Of a stretch of 52,111 bases of DNA, positions 1 to 8,934 are shown in pieces. The DNA comes from Heterotrichella gracilis. Taxonomy: Eukaryota; Sar; Xanthophyceae; Tribonematales; Xanthonemataceae. Location of the stretch: contig JAULBX010026108.1 in NCBI GenBank assembly GCA_032358255.1, positions 1 to 52,111 on the forward strand, read 5' to 3'. The notes below the pieces were generated by a model. That model saw only the letters and a program-made list of their open reading frames with translations, did not search any database and had not been told where the DNA came from. A program made the translations under genes and the position numbers. Numbering within the stretch: position 1 is the stretch's first letter; each line of letters opens with the position of its first letter.

Positions 1-383
1 TACGGTGCTCGTGAGAATGGCGAGTTTGCCTGCCTCCCCAGAAAAGGGCAAATTTAGCCTCTCCCCAAACCATCACCTGCTCGCGAGCACCCCAAACCAC
101 TCTGGCGTAGCCAAAACTTGCACCTTATGCACTTGGGCTTTTGCGGAAAAAGGAAAGACACCGGAGCATGCCTGGGGTATATGCATGCATATACTTGTAG
201 ACCCTAGCCTGGGGTTTTCTGGTGACAATCGAGCTAGTCTGTGATGCGGGCAAGGCACAGACCCTGCATGCACGCTGTAGCTGTCCGCGTGCGTGTGCAG
301 GCATGGTAGTCCGCTGACCATGTACCAAGACCCTAGCCTGGGGTTTCTGCGGAGCATCTAAACTCTGACCTGGGACGTGCCGT
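1..383. other. no gene recognised
   Basis: No convincing coding exon is seen before the recombinase-like gene. The only structure noted is a 17-bp direct repeat (ACCCTAGCCTGGGGTTT) at about 201-217 and 330-346, which resembles decayed telomere-like sequence. Confidence 0.4.
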
Positions 384-1653
384 TTGTGCAGGATGGTAGA
401 CCACGCAGGTGGCGTCGCGCAGGTCCTGGCTGTGGGGGAACGCATTCTCAGCCCTTCTGTGCAGTGCGGCAGCCCTAGTGATAGGCAGCGGGCCTTCGAG
501 GAGGCCAGTGCCGCCCGAGCAGGGCTGTTCTATGGGCATGTGCTGCAGCGATCTGAGACAGCACTCCGGCGGTACAGCGAAGCAGAGACCCGTGCTGTGT
601 ATGAGAGAGGATTGCAGGCAGCTGCCAAGAAGCAAAAGCGGATCAGGGAGGCAGACACCAATGCAGCAATCGACGCCGTGGCAGCTGAGTTCTGGCAGTG
701 GTTACAGTGCATGGACCATGGGCGCACGCTCTCCAACTGCCGCCCAGAGGACATAGTGGTGTTCATGGAGGACTGTTACATCCAGCGGCATGTGGGGACC
801 CACCTTCCTGGTGGGCGGGTGATCGCCGCCCCGAGCAGTGTGGCCAAGGCCATCGCCCACCTGAGCACCGTGTTCAACACCATCGGGCGGGACAGGCGGT
901 GGGACTGGTTGGATGCGGCGCGCAGCAATCCCACCCTGTCTCTGGAGGTCCATGATTGGAAGGGGGGATACAAGAAGGGTGCCGAAGATGACCAGTACGA
1001 GCAGGGCTCAGCAGTACCATGTGATCAGGGGACCATGCAGCAGGTCATTGATGAGTACACCCGGCTCGTCAAGGACAGCCCCTGCGGCCACAGGAAGCTG
1101 GTACTCATGCGCGACAGACTCCTGCTGCTGTGCGCATGGCACACTGGACAGCGGGGGTCGCACTGTGCGCAGCTGGAGCTGGTGAGCTTCCGAAACAGCA
1201 CTGGCGAAGGAGCAATCCCCATCTCGCCAGTGTTGTCCCCAGGGGATGTGCTGTACGTGAAAAACTACAAGACCAAGACAGTGCGGGACCCATGGAAAGC
1301 ACTGTCAGTCATAAAGGCAGAACCCGCGGGCCGTGAGGCGTACTGCTTCATCTACCAGCTACGGGAGTTCATGACTGCATGCGTGGGTGCGGGTTACCCC
1401 CTCACGCGGTTTGTGTTCTGCACGGAGAACAAGCACCGCAGGGGATTCAACACTGCGCCACTGGGCAAAAGTGAGTCACGTGGTGGGTGTGCACCAATTC
1501 ACAGGCCCTCTCGTCCTTCTTTGTCGTCCGAAAGGCTTCGCGACTCTCTTCTTGAACGTCGAAGCCCTTCGAAAAGCCCTCAAACCTCTTCTTCTTGCAG
1601 AATAAGTATTCAGAGCAGTTTATCGTGAGCTATCGGAGCACGGGGAGGAAACG
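384..1653 (+). pseudogene. tyrosine recombinase-like gene (Crypton/DIRS type), probably decayed
   Basis: A long open frame from 384 encodes an alpha-helical core-binding region followed by the start of a tyrosine-recombinase catalytic domain. The segment GSAVPCD and then CAWHTGQRGSHCAQLEL resemble the first catalytic-arginine box of algal Crypton/DIRS-type recombinases. Homology fades after NTAPLG near 1470, where GTGAGT looks like a donor. A pyrimidine-rich stretch ending in AG leads back into frame at about 1616, giving YRELSEHGEET, which resembles the region just before the HxxR box (usual form GExxHSFRRG). A TGA follows at once at about 1654, and neither the HxxR box nor the nucleophilic tyrosine is visible. 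The start at 384 is simply the first in-frame ATG, and an earlier start cannot be excluded. The family would catalyse DNA strand exchange through a 3'-phosphotyrosine. I infer a relic of a mobile element; a missed downstream exon is the alternative. Confidence 0.6.
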
Positions 1654-1659
1654 TGACCA

Positions 1660-2212
1660 GGGGGACCCAGGTTCGTCGCATTGCAGTGGCATCTCTGCAT
1701 CCCCTTTCGCATCTCGGGCCACGATTTTCGGCCCTAAAGCTACGATCGGCTCACGCTCGCAACTTCTTCTCGATAATACGATTCCCAGCAGCGGAGGTGT
1801 GCAGAGCAATGCGCGCTCACATGCAAAAACAACGGTTCGCAAGAAAAGTGCAAATTCTGTGCAAATTGCTTCATAACCGGTCGACATCGAATCCCCAGTC
1901 CCCGACATCGAATCCCCGACGTCCATCGTGCAATGCATGCATGCGAAAGTCGACAGCTTCAAACAAACCTGACACTCCGAAGCAACACAAGTCTAGCCGG
2001 GTGGGGGCCATACTCATAATAAACGTTATTGAAGGCTTTGTCATATGTATGTACGTTGATCTATCACCCATAGACTATGAGGTGCTTTCACTCTGCATGT
2101 ATGCATTTTCTTCCAGGGTCTGTTCACGTCTCTGCACGACGTGTTGTGCTTTGAGGGTGAATCTTGTGCTCTTAAATACGGTAGCTCGCATTAGATTTGC
2201 AAAAGCTGCAGG
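1660..2212. other. no gene recognised
   Basis: Several overlapping frames are open here, but none has splice sites or similarity I can support. A short tandem duplication (ATCGAATCCCC, two copies near 1888-1918) is visible. The stretch may hold the promoter of the gene starting at 2213. Confidence 0.3.
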
Positions 2213-2858
2213 ATGGCAACCCACATAACCAGCTGCCTTTCTCTCACACCCCAAACGCCCAAGAGTGGTGAGCTCAGCAGGTCTGCACCTTGCAGTGCAC
2301 GGTTTTTACTGGGTAGGCACGGACCCAATAGTGGCAGGACCCACCGTCGCCTGCAAACTGTGGCAGCCAGCAGTGGTGCCAGCAAGCCTGAAAAGCCTGA
2401 CAAGCGTCCTCATGTCGTCGTCGGCAATGAGGTCTACTACCTCTGGGTGGTGCGTGTTTACACCCAACTGCTCCCCTGTCAAAAACCAACAAGGGTAAGC
2501 TCTAAAGGTCTACACCCGCTTCTGCAGGACGATACACCTAAGCCGTTTTGGGAGAAACTCGTGCAGGGTTGCAAGGTATGGTGTATATGGTCACGCACCC
2601 ATATGCATGGGGTATATGGTCTGTGGTCCTTGCAAACTCGTACCCTGGAGGGATCCCAGCTGGCCAACAGACCGGCACGTGCAGGACAGTTTCCAGCGGT
2701 GGTGGTTGGTGAAGTGGTACAAAGAGTACGAGTACACCATCGTCCCTGCTGCTGGCATGACTGGCGTCGGAGTGGCCGCTGCTTTGTTCACGGTGCCAAC
2801 TATCAGATACGTCATCCCCTCCATCTTCTACGCGATCTTCAGCCCTCTGCTCAGGTAG
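2213..2858 (+). CDS. unknown plastid-targeted membrane protein, copy 1, N-terminal exons
   Basis: Three phase-0 exons join cleanly: 2213-2494, 2528-2575 and 2685-2858, ending at TAG after 167 codons. The N-terminus (MATHITSCLSLTPQ, then Ser/Arg-rich, reaching RRLQTVAASSG) has the composition of a chloroplast transit peptide with a VAA-type cleavage region. Exon 2 reads DDTPKPFWEKLVQGCK. Exon 3 begins DSFQRWWLVKWYKEYE and contains a hydrophobic, probably membrane-spanning segment from TIVPAAGMTGVGVAA to about AIFSPLL. I do not recognise the family. The same exons recur at 5.2-5.9 kb with stops. A GT directly at the last codon (CTCAG|GTAGAG) could be a donor leading to the Gly-rich exon at 3322. 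The protein may therefore either end here or continue into the C-terminal exons. Confidence 0.5.
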
Positions 2859-3321
2859 AGAGCAGGTATGCAAGGCCACGGTTTGACAATGCATGCATGT
2901 ACACAGTGCAAAGCCTGCTGTGCCTGCTGCTCGAAAGCTTGGCCTTGCACAACACATGTCCCAGGCTGGGTTCTGGTATACAGCTATTTTTTTCAACCTA
3001 AAAGTGGCACGAGCACGCCGGCGTGGCACCGATTTTTCCCTGTGCCCTCTGCACACCCCTGCTGGCCAGGTGGTTATTGCTGTACCCTTGTAACTTGCTG
3101 TATTGGAATTCCCTGACAATATCACTCGAGTTGGGTGTGGTACCCATAGAATAGTATCATTACTATACCTAATCAGCTACAGTGTACCAAAAGGTGGAAA
3201 CCCCCGCATAAACCACCCACCTCTCCACCCCCACTACCACTCACCCACAGTTGTGGCTGCCCAGGTTGCGGGCATTTTGGCGTGCATGTTACTCTGAGTT
3301 TAGTCCCTCCCATTTCTGCAG

Positions 3322-3456
3322 GGAGGACGCCTGGACACCTTTGAGGGTGGTGCTGGAGGAGGGTTTAGGGTTTAGGGTGGCGCTGAAGGAGGGGGTGGAG
3401 CGGTGCAGCCACCCAAACACAACGAGGCTGGTGGCAGCGGGGGCAGGGGAGACAAG
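3322..3456 (+). pseudogene. copy 1 Gly-rich exon, broken by telomere-like insertion
   Basis: The exon is bounded by CTGCAG and ACAAG|GTACG. In the frame matching the intact copy at 13746-13919 it reads GRLDTFEGGAGGG and then meets the heptamer tract at 3361-3377 (two TTTAGGG-like units), which introduces TAG. After the tract the expected GGGGAVQPPKHNEAGGSGG resumes. The tract therefore seems inserted in, or expanded from, the Gly-rich coding repeat. Another frame is open through it but loses the family sequence. Confidence 0.5.
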
Positions 3457-3938
3457 GTACGTCACACCTTGCTGAAGAAGTACTATGTGATTAGCGCCTT
3501 GACTATGCTGTGCACCAGTAGATATTGTTTGCCTGGAAAAGAGACTGTGTGTAGCTTAGGGCGTGGCACATGTGGAAAGTAATTCACCGCACTAAAAAAC
3601 TGTAGGCTGTATGCATGCTTGGCAGGGCATGCCAAGTCCCGCCCGCACTCGCTGTGCATCCCGCTAATCCCGCCGAGCGTTTGGTCGCACATCTGCTGGA
3701 GAGCAACCCTCTTGTCCCGCTGGATTTGAGTTGGGGGTTTGCACCATCTGTGGGGTACCAGAACACACGCGTGCTGCTTTCCCACACCCCCTGCACCTGC
3801 TGCGTAACCCACTCGCAGCCGTGGTGCAGCCTGGTATTTCCGGGCGTTTAAAACCGCCTACTGTGCAGCCATGTATTATTCCACTGCATAACCTTCCAAA
3901 TCGGTTTCCTAGAAAAAACGGTTCTCTTTTTGTTGCAG

Positions 3939-4470
3939 GACGAAACCATATGTTTTGGTGTGAAGCCCTGGGGAGAGTTTTACCTTACTGCGCTTCGTTG
4001 CTCTGCGGCCATTCCAAATGGTGGTGAGGCAGGAAGTGGTGTAAACCAGTCGGAGTGGCAGGAACCCTTTATTTACTCCTACCTCTACCTTCACTATGGA
4101 CCTTGTAGAATTACCATTAGTATTCCCCTGCTAGCACTTGCAGCGTTTTACCTCATCTTGCCTGTCTTGCCAAGGTGGGGTTATTTCCCCCCATTACAGT
4201 TTTTTGTAGTGACGAGTTTCACTCAGCAACCCTTCAGGGTCTCCTTCACCAACTGAAAGTCCTTCTTCACGAGCGCAGTGCCATTTTTGATGGATGCCTC
4301 ATGTGTCCACAGCTCACGTTTGGGTCACCCTGGCAGGGCTGCAAATAGGGCTGCAGACGCAGGGGAAATCGATCCAAAAGGGCATTGCGCTGGTGGAGAC
4401 GGACTTTCAGCTGGGGCAGGAATTCCTGGAGGGTTGCTTTGTCAAACAGATAGGGGGGGGGGGGGGGGTT
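3939..4470 (+). pseudogene. copy 1 C-terminal exon, decayed
   Basis: After TTGTTGCAG, the sequence corresponds to the intact C-terminal exon at 14591-14974: VKPWGEFY here against VKAWGEFF there, and the FQMxxRQ segment is recognisable in another frame near 4013. The frame is broken. The distal part (about 4205-4440) can be matched only weakly to the coiled-coil half of the intact copy. A poly-G run of about 15 follows near 4453. Confidence 0.4.
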
Positions 4471-4519
4471 GGGGGTTTCGGTTTTCTGATTTTGGTGCCA
4501 CTAAGTAGTGTTACTTTAT

Positions 4520-5187
4520 ATCTTAATTAAAGCTCAATTGAGGAAGGTTAACCAGTCATGGTACATTATGACGTTGGGGTCTGCTCGCTAGGCCAGGGGG
4601 ATCCCAATTGTTAACATGATTTTTGGGCCAGTGGGGGTGGGGGTGGGGGTGCGGTGTGCATGGGGCACATTGGCCTTGGTGTAGGCATTGCCTTGACATC
4701 GACTCCTCATTGTCATCGCACTAGTACTGCATATGGTGGTTGGGGATGGGGCGTTGGCCAGACAATGTATGCTTGTGATAAAAACTTCCCATTAACTGCT
4801 GGCGCATGTTGTGACGAGTTTTGTTGGCACGGCACATTGAGTCGTTGTCTAAGAACAGGGGCAATTGCCAAGGCGCCATTGACCTGGCCTCGGCGTAATG
4901 CCTGCAATATACACATCCCAAGTAGTTCTTTGGAAACTATAACCAGGGGTTGACGCCCAGCTGCTGGCACAGTGGGACGCGGGCTGCTGATGACCAATGC
5001 CACGGCGAAAAAGTTGCGGCCATGCAGTCTAGGGTTTTAGGGTTTTACTTGAGAAACAACATCGTTCATGCATGCATGCATATTCTTCGAGGGTCTATTT
5101 ACGTCTCTGCACGACCTTTGTTGCCTCGAGAGTGTTCTTTATCCTCTTAGACACGGCACTTCGCTTTAGTTTTGCAAAGGCTGCAGG
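4520..5187. other. no gene recognised
   Basis: This is the spacer between tandem copies 1 and 2 of the membrane-protein gene. It holds a (GGGGGT)n tract near 4629-4650, a palindromic ATGCATGC run near 5068-5081 and a short CTAGGGTTTTAGGGTTTT tract near 5029. About 80 bp just before 5188 resembles sequence before 2213, including GCATGCATGCAT, ACGTCTCTGCACGAC and TTTGCAAA-GCTGCAGGATGG. The promoter side was therefore duplicated with the gene. Confidence 0.4.
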
Positions 5188-5936
5188 ATGGCAACCCACA
5201 TAACAAGCTGTCTTTCTCTCACACCCCAGTGGTGAGCTCAGCAGGCCTTCCACTGCAACTTGCAGTGCACGGCTTCCACTGGGAAGGCACGGACCGGGTA
5301 ATGCCAGGACCCACCGTCGCCTGCAAGTTGCGGCAACCAGCAGTGGTGCCAGCAAGCCTAACAAGCGTCCTGAGGTCTCCTTCGACTGGGCCACCGGCCT
5401 CTGGGTGGTGCGTAAACACACAGCTGCTCCCCTGTAAAACAACAGTAAGGAAAAGCCCTAACGGTCCACTTGCTGCTGCAGGACAATACCCCTAAGCCGT
5501 TTTGAGAGAACATCCTCCAGGGATGCAAGGTAAGGTAATTGGTAACACACCATGTGCATGGTGTATGTGGGTTTTGTCCTTGCAAAGTCATACCCTCGAG
5601 AGGTGCCTGGTGTATGTGGGTTTTGTCCTTGCAGATACATACTCTCTAGATACCTCAGCTGCCCAACAAACCCCACACCGAGTGCAGGACGGTTTCCAGC
5701 GGTGGTGGTTGGTGAAGTGGTACAAAGAGTACGAGGACATCATCGTCCCCTCTGCTGGCATCGCGGGTATAGGAGTGGTCACTTTTGTGATCGCCGTGCC
5801 ATTATTCCGATATGTCGTCCCATTTCTTGCCAAGACAATTGTCTACGTCCTTTTCTGCGCGGTCAGCAGCATCTGCTCAAGTAGAGAGCAGGAAATCAGG
5901 CACAAGGGCCGTCTGCCCAGTGGTGGTATTCGGTGA
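5188..5936 (+). pseudogene. membrane-protein gene copy 2, N-terminal exons with stops
   Basis: The start MATHITSCLSLTP is conserved, but a deletion relative to copy 1 shifts the frame after the 14th codon. The next exon (about 5483-5530) reads DNTPKPF followed by TGA where copy 1 has TGG. The third exon (5688-5936) is open and well conserved: DGFQRWWLVKWYKEYE, then a hydrophobic segment around VPSAGIAGIGVVTFVIAVP, ending at TGA. The two breaks suggest a pseudogene, although a shortened gene using only the third exon cannot be excluded. The spacing of parts mirrors copy 1 about 2.98 kb upstream. Confidence 0.55.
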
Positions 5937-6176
5937 GCCTGACAGTCAATGCATAGACACCGTGCAGGGCCTGCCATGCCTGCTGCTCTTGTCTTGTACC
6001 GCACAGGATATAGGCGGATGGGGTTTGGGCGTAGTGGTTAACACTGCACGACCACACCGGTGTGGCACCGCTTGTTCACTACGCCCTCTGTAGACTGCAT
6101 TGCTGGCCAGGTGGTTATTGCTGCAGCTTGGGGTCTGTGCATGTTATCCTTAGTTTTATCCCTCCCATTTCTGCAG

Positions 6177-6294
6177 AGAGGGCGCCTGGACACCTCTGGA
6201 GGGTCGCAGGTGCGGGGTGGCGCTGCAGAAGGGGAGAAGGGGTACAACCACCCAAGCACACCCCGGCCGGGGGCAGCGTGGCAGAGGAGAGAAG
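6177..6294 (+). pseudogene. copy 2 Gly-rich exon, frame-shifted
   Basis: Bounded by CTGCAG and GAGAAG|GTAAGG, this matches the Gly-rich exon of the other copies. The family frame reads GRLDTSGGSQVRGGA and then shifts by one base, after which GVQPPKHTPAGGS continues. It is shorter than the intact copy 3 exon. Confidence 0.45.
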
Positions 6295-7157
6295 GTAAGG
6301 TCACACCTTTGCTTTCAAACCCCGAAAGAAACCCTACGTGGATACTAGTAGCGGCGTGACCATGCTAGGCCCCTATCATATATTTCGAACTGCAATAAAT
6401 TCTTGAAAGACTGTTCGTAGCCAAGGGCGTGGCATGTCGTAACCGATCCTAAGGGTGGCCGCCCTAAAATTCATGCTTAGTGCATGCATGGCAGGGCATG
6501 CCAATGCCCCCTCGCATCCGCGGTGCATCCCGCCCAGTATTTTGTTGCACATTCTGCTGGAGAGCAGCCATGCTATCCTGCTGCACCCGAGTTGGGGGGT
6601 TGCGCCATCGTTTTCATGCAAAGCTTGGCATGGCACGGTCACACCCTGAGCTTTATCAATTGTCACCCACGTGAAAATGTCGCTTTGAAAAGTAGACTCC
6701 TGGCTGGGCTCGCTGCAGGACCCACTCGCAGCCGTTGCCCAGCGTGGTATTATTATTATTACAAGCGTTCCAGCCACAAAGGCCAGATCAGCAATCAACC
6801 TTGCTCAAGCATGCGCCACTCACTCCTGTCCTGGCATTGTTTGTACCATTTTTGGATGTGTCTAGCCTGCACGTCCTTAGTAGCGTGGTATTACCATGCG
6901 TAAGAACGCCTACTGTGCAGCCCGTGTACTAACCTGCTCCATAACCCGCTCTCAAGTGGGTTTCCTTTGTTACAATGATGCGCCCTCTGTTGCAACAGCA
7001 ACCCACACATTTTCCTGTGCTGACGTAGGGATTTTTCTCCAACCTGCTCAAGGGAAGGCCTTGGGCTCACTGATACTCTTTTTTGGCCGTGGGTTCACTG
7101 ATACTGTTCAAAAGTAGGGAGACACTTTGGCGCCCTTTGATTCTTCCTAATCATCTG

Positions 7158-7400
7158 CAGCCTGGATGGCCAGGTTCTTGCCGTCTGAATTTGTGGCCAC
7201 CTTGATTGCCAGGCCGACTTCCTGCCTCACCACCACCCAGAATGAACGTAGACCTTACTCCGCTTTGGTGCTCTGCGGTCATTCCAAATGGTGGTGAGGC
7301 AGGGAGTGGCCCTGGGCGTCAAGGTGGCCATTACCCCGGACGACAACCACTGGGTCACCCAGGCTGCTCAATGCCCTTCGTGATGACCTCGGCCTGCGTC
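7158..7400. repeat. copy 2 C-terminal exon as a head-to-head inverted pair
   Basis: On the + strand from about 7262, FQMVVRQGVALGVK followed by VTQAAQ matches FQMALRQGVALGIK and ATQAG of the intact exon at 14591. Just upstream, on the - strand at about 7232-7158, a second copy reads VVVRQEVGLAIK and later NLAIQAA. The two copies point away from each other across a spacer of only about 25 bp. Both are truncated, so neither is likely to be expressed as the ancestral protein. Confidence 0.55.
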
Positions 7401-7439
7401 CTCAGCTCGCTCGTCCTCGTTCAGCAAACTTTTTAGGGT

Positions 7440-8488
7440 TTAGGGCATCCAGTGAAGAAGGACGTGCTGGTGGGGGATTTATTGAATGTGGCCCAGTCAC
7501 CGGGGTTGTCTCTTTTCAATGACAGAATGTAGGCGTCCCTTTTTCCTTTCTTTGGCACCGACTCAGTCTCAGCGAGTCTCACAGTTTATTGTACAGTACA
7601 GGATCTGTAAACATTGTGTTGAACGTTGCAGCCACTGGCTGAGCCAGTCTAAGATGGTCTCAAAGTGTAAAATCTCCTCACATGAGGCATTACGCTAGCT
7701 ATGCATATAACAGATCAACATCGGGTATATTCTTTTGCCGCAATTTGCCAAAAACTGTAACAGTTGCAAAAGCAGAAGCATTGTGCCTGATGTTCACTTG
7801 AGACTGATGAAGAGTACCCCAGCACTGCTAGAAGCCTAGGCTAAAAGCAATTGTCCCAGGAAGATGGTCTAGGGACATCCCCAGATACCAACAATCTCAG
7901 ACCGTTGTTGCTGGCACTGGTGACAGTGACCTCCTAGTACAGCTACTTTGTACAAGGTAACAGCCAAATTGGCTGATTGCCGCATGCAGCTCAGCTCAGT
8001 GGCACTTCATGCATGCATGACTGATTTGAAGGACTTATGATGCATGAAGCATGATGCATGCAGATAGATGCAGTGCATGTACTATAATATTAAACCAGCA
8101 TTGCATATGCTGCCCCATCCCAGTGCAGCATCCCATTCCAGAAACTGTGGGGATCCCACAATTGCAAGCTGCGCTGTCCATAACTGAGCTATTAGTATCA
8201 TTCTGGCTCAGCTGGACTCCCGGTCTTGGACACCCAGATGAAGTTTTCTCCTTGTGTGTGAAGTGCCACTGCACTGGTCACTGGTGGAAGCCTCCCCATC
8301 TGCTTCAGTTTCTCCCTCCCCTCGACACTGCTGGCCAAATAACACACCTACAAGACGGAAAGGTCATCAAAGCTTTTGCCGGGGTTTTGATACATACCCC
8401 GCACCTATTCTGTTGAGGGGTGGGGTGCACAAACTCCTACAACCCTACAGCATGAAAAGCCCACGAGCGTGAAAGGCAGAATGGACCG
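7440..8488. other. no gene recognised
   Basis: Only short shadow frames are present. ATGCATGC-type palindromes occur near 8010-8070. The conserved C-terminal domain expected downstream of the ARC6-like gene was sought here on the - strand and not found. Confidence 0.35.
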
Positions 8489-8568
8489 ACATGTGACATT
8501 AAAGGTGGTCATGTGCCATCAAAGGTGGTCATGTGACATTAAAGGTGGTCATGTGCCATCAAAGGTGG
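8489..8568. repeat. tandem repeat, 20-bp unit, four copies
   Basis: Four units alternate between two variants, ATGTGACATTAAAGGTGGTC and ATGTGCCATCAAAGGTGGTC. The ABAB order suggests a 40-bp higher-order duplication. Confidence 0.85.
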
Positions 8569-8738
8569 TGCATCGTGAACCAGCAATTGGCTGGGAAACT
8601 CGCACAGGCAGGCAGTGACAGCAGTCATGCAGCCCTCGCGGGGTGGGTAACAACGAGCATGACACATGCGTACACACATATGAAACCCCAAACCTTCAAC
8701 CCTACACCAGCGTGCACACATTGCCAGGGACCATAGGT

Positions 8739-8905
8739 TTCACCACTCACCAGTGCCAGCGCCGCCACCTAAAACGTAAGGGTTTAAGGGTTAGAGTATA
8801 GGGTTTCACCACTCACCAGTGCCAGCGCCGTCACCTAAAACGTAAGGGTTTAAGGGTTAGAATCTAGGGTTTCACCACTCACCAGTGCCAGCGCTGCGAC
8901 CTAAC
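8739..8905 (-). repeat. three echoes of the donor end of ARC6-like exon 5
   Basis: Copies near 8739-8769, 8808-8836 and 8873-8901 repeat the last codons of the true exon at 8935-9006 (GCGGCGCTGGCACTG in sense) together with the donor GTGAGTGGTGAAACC. Spacing is about 65-70 bp and each is followed by TTTAGGG-like sequence. They lie downstream of the true exon in transcription order. Confidence 0.8.
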
Positions 8906-8934
8906 AGTATAGGGTTTAGGGTTTCACCACTCAC

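Noticed and set aside
2538..3125. Open frame of 195 codons on the - strand
   Set aside because: It overlaps the + strand KWYKEYE exon conserved in copy 2, has no recognisable domain, and its own sequence is not conserved between copies.
8739..8905. Regularly spaced repeats resembling a regulatory array
   Set aside because: Each unit is explained as a copy of the exon 5 donor edge of the ARC6-like gene.
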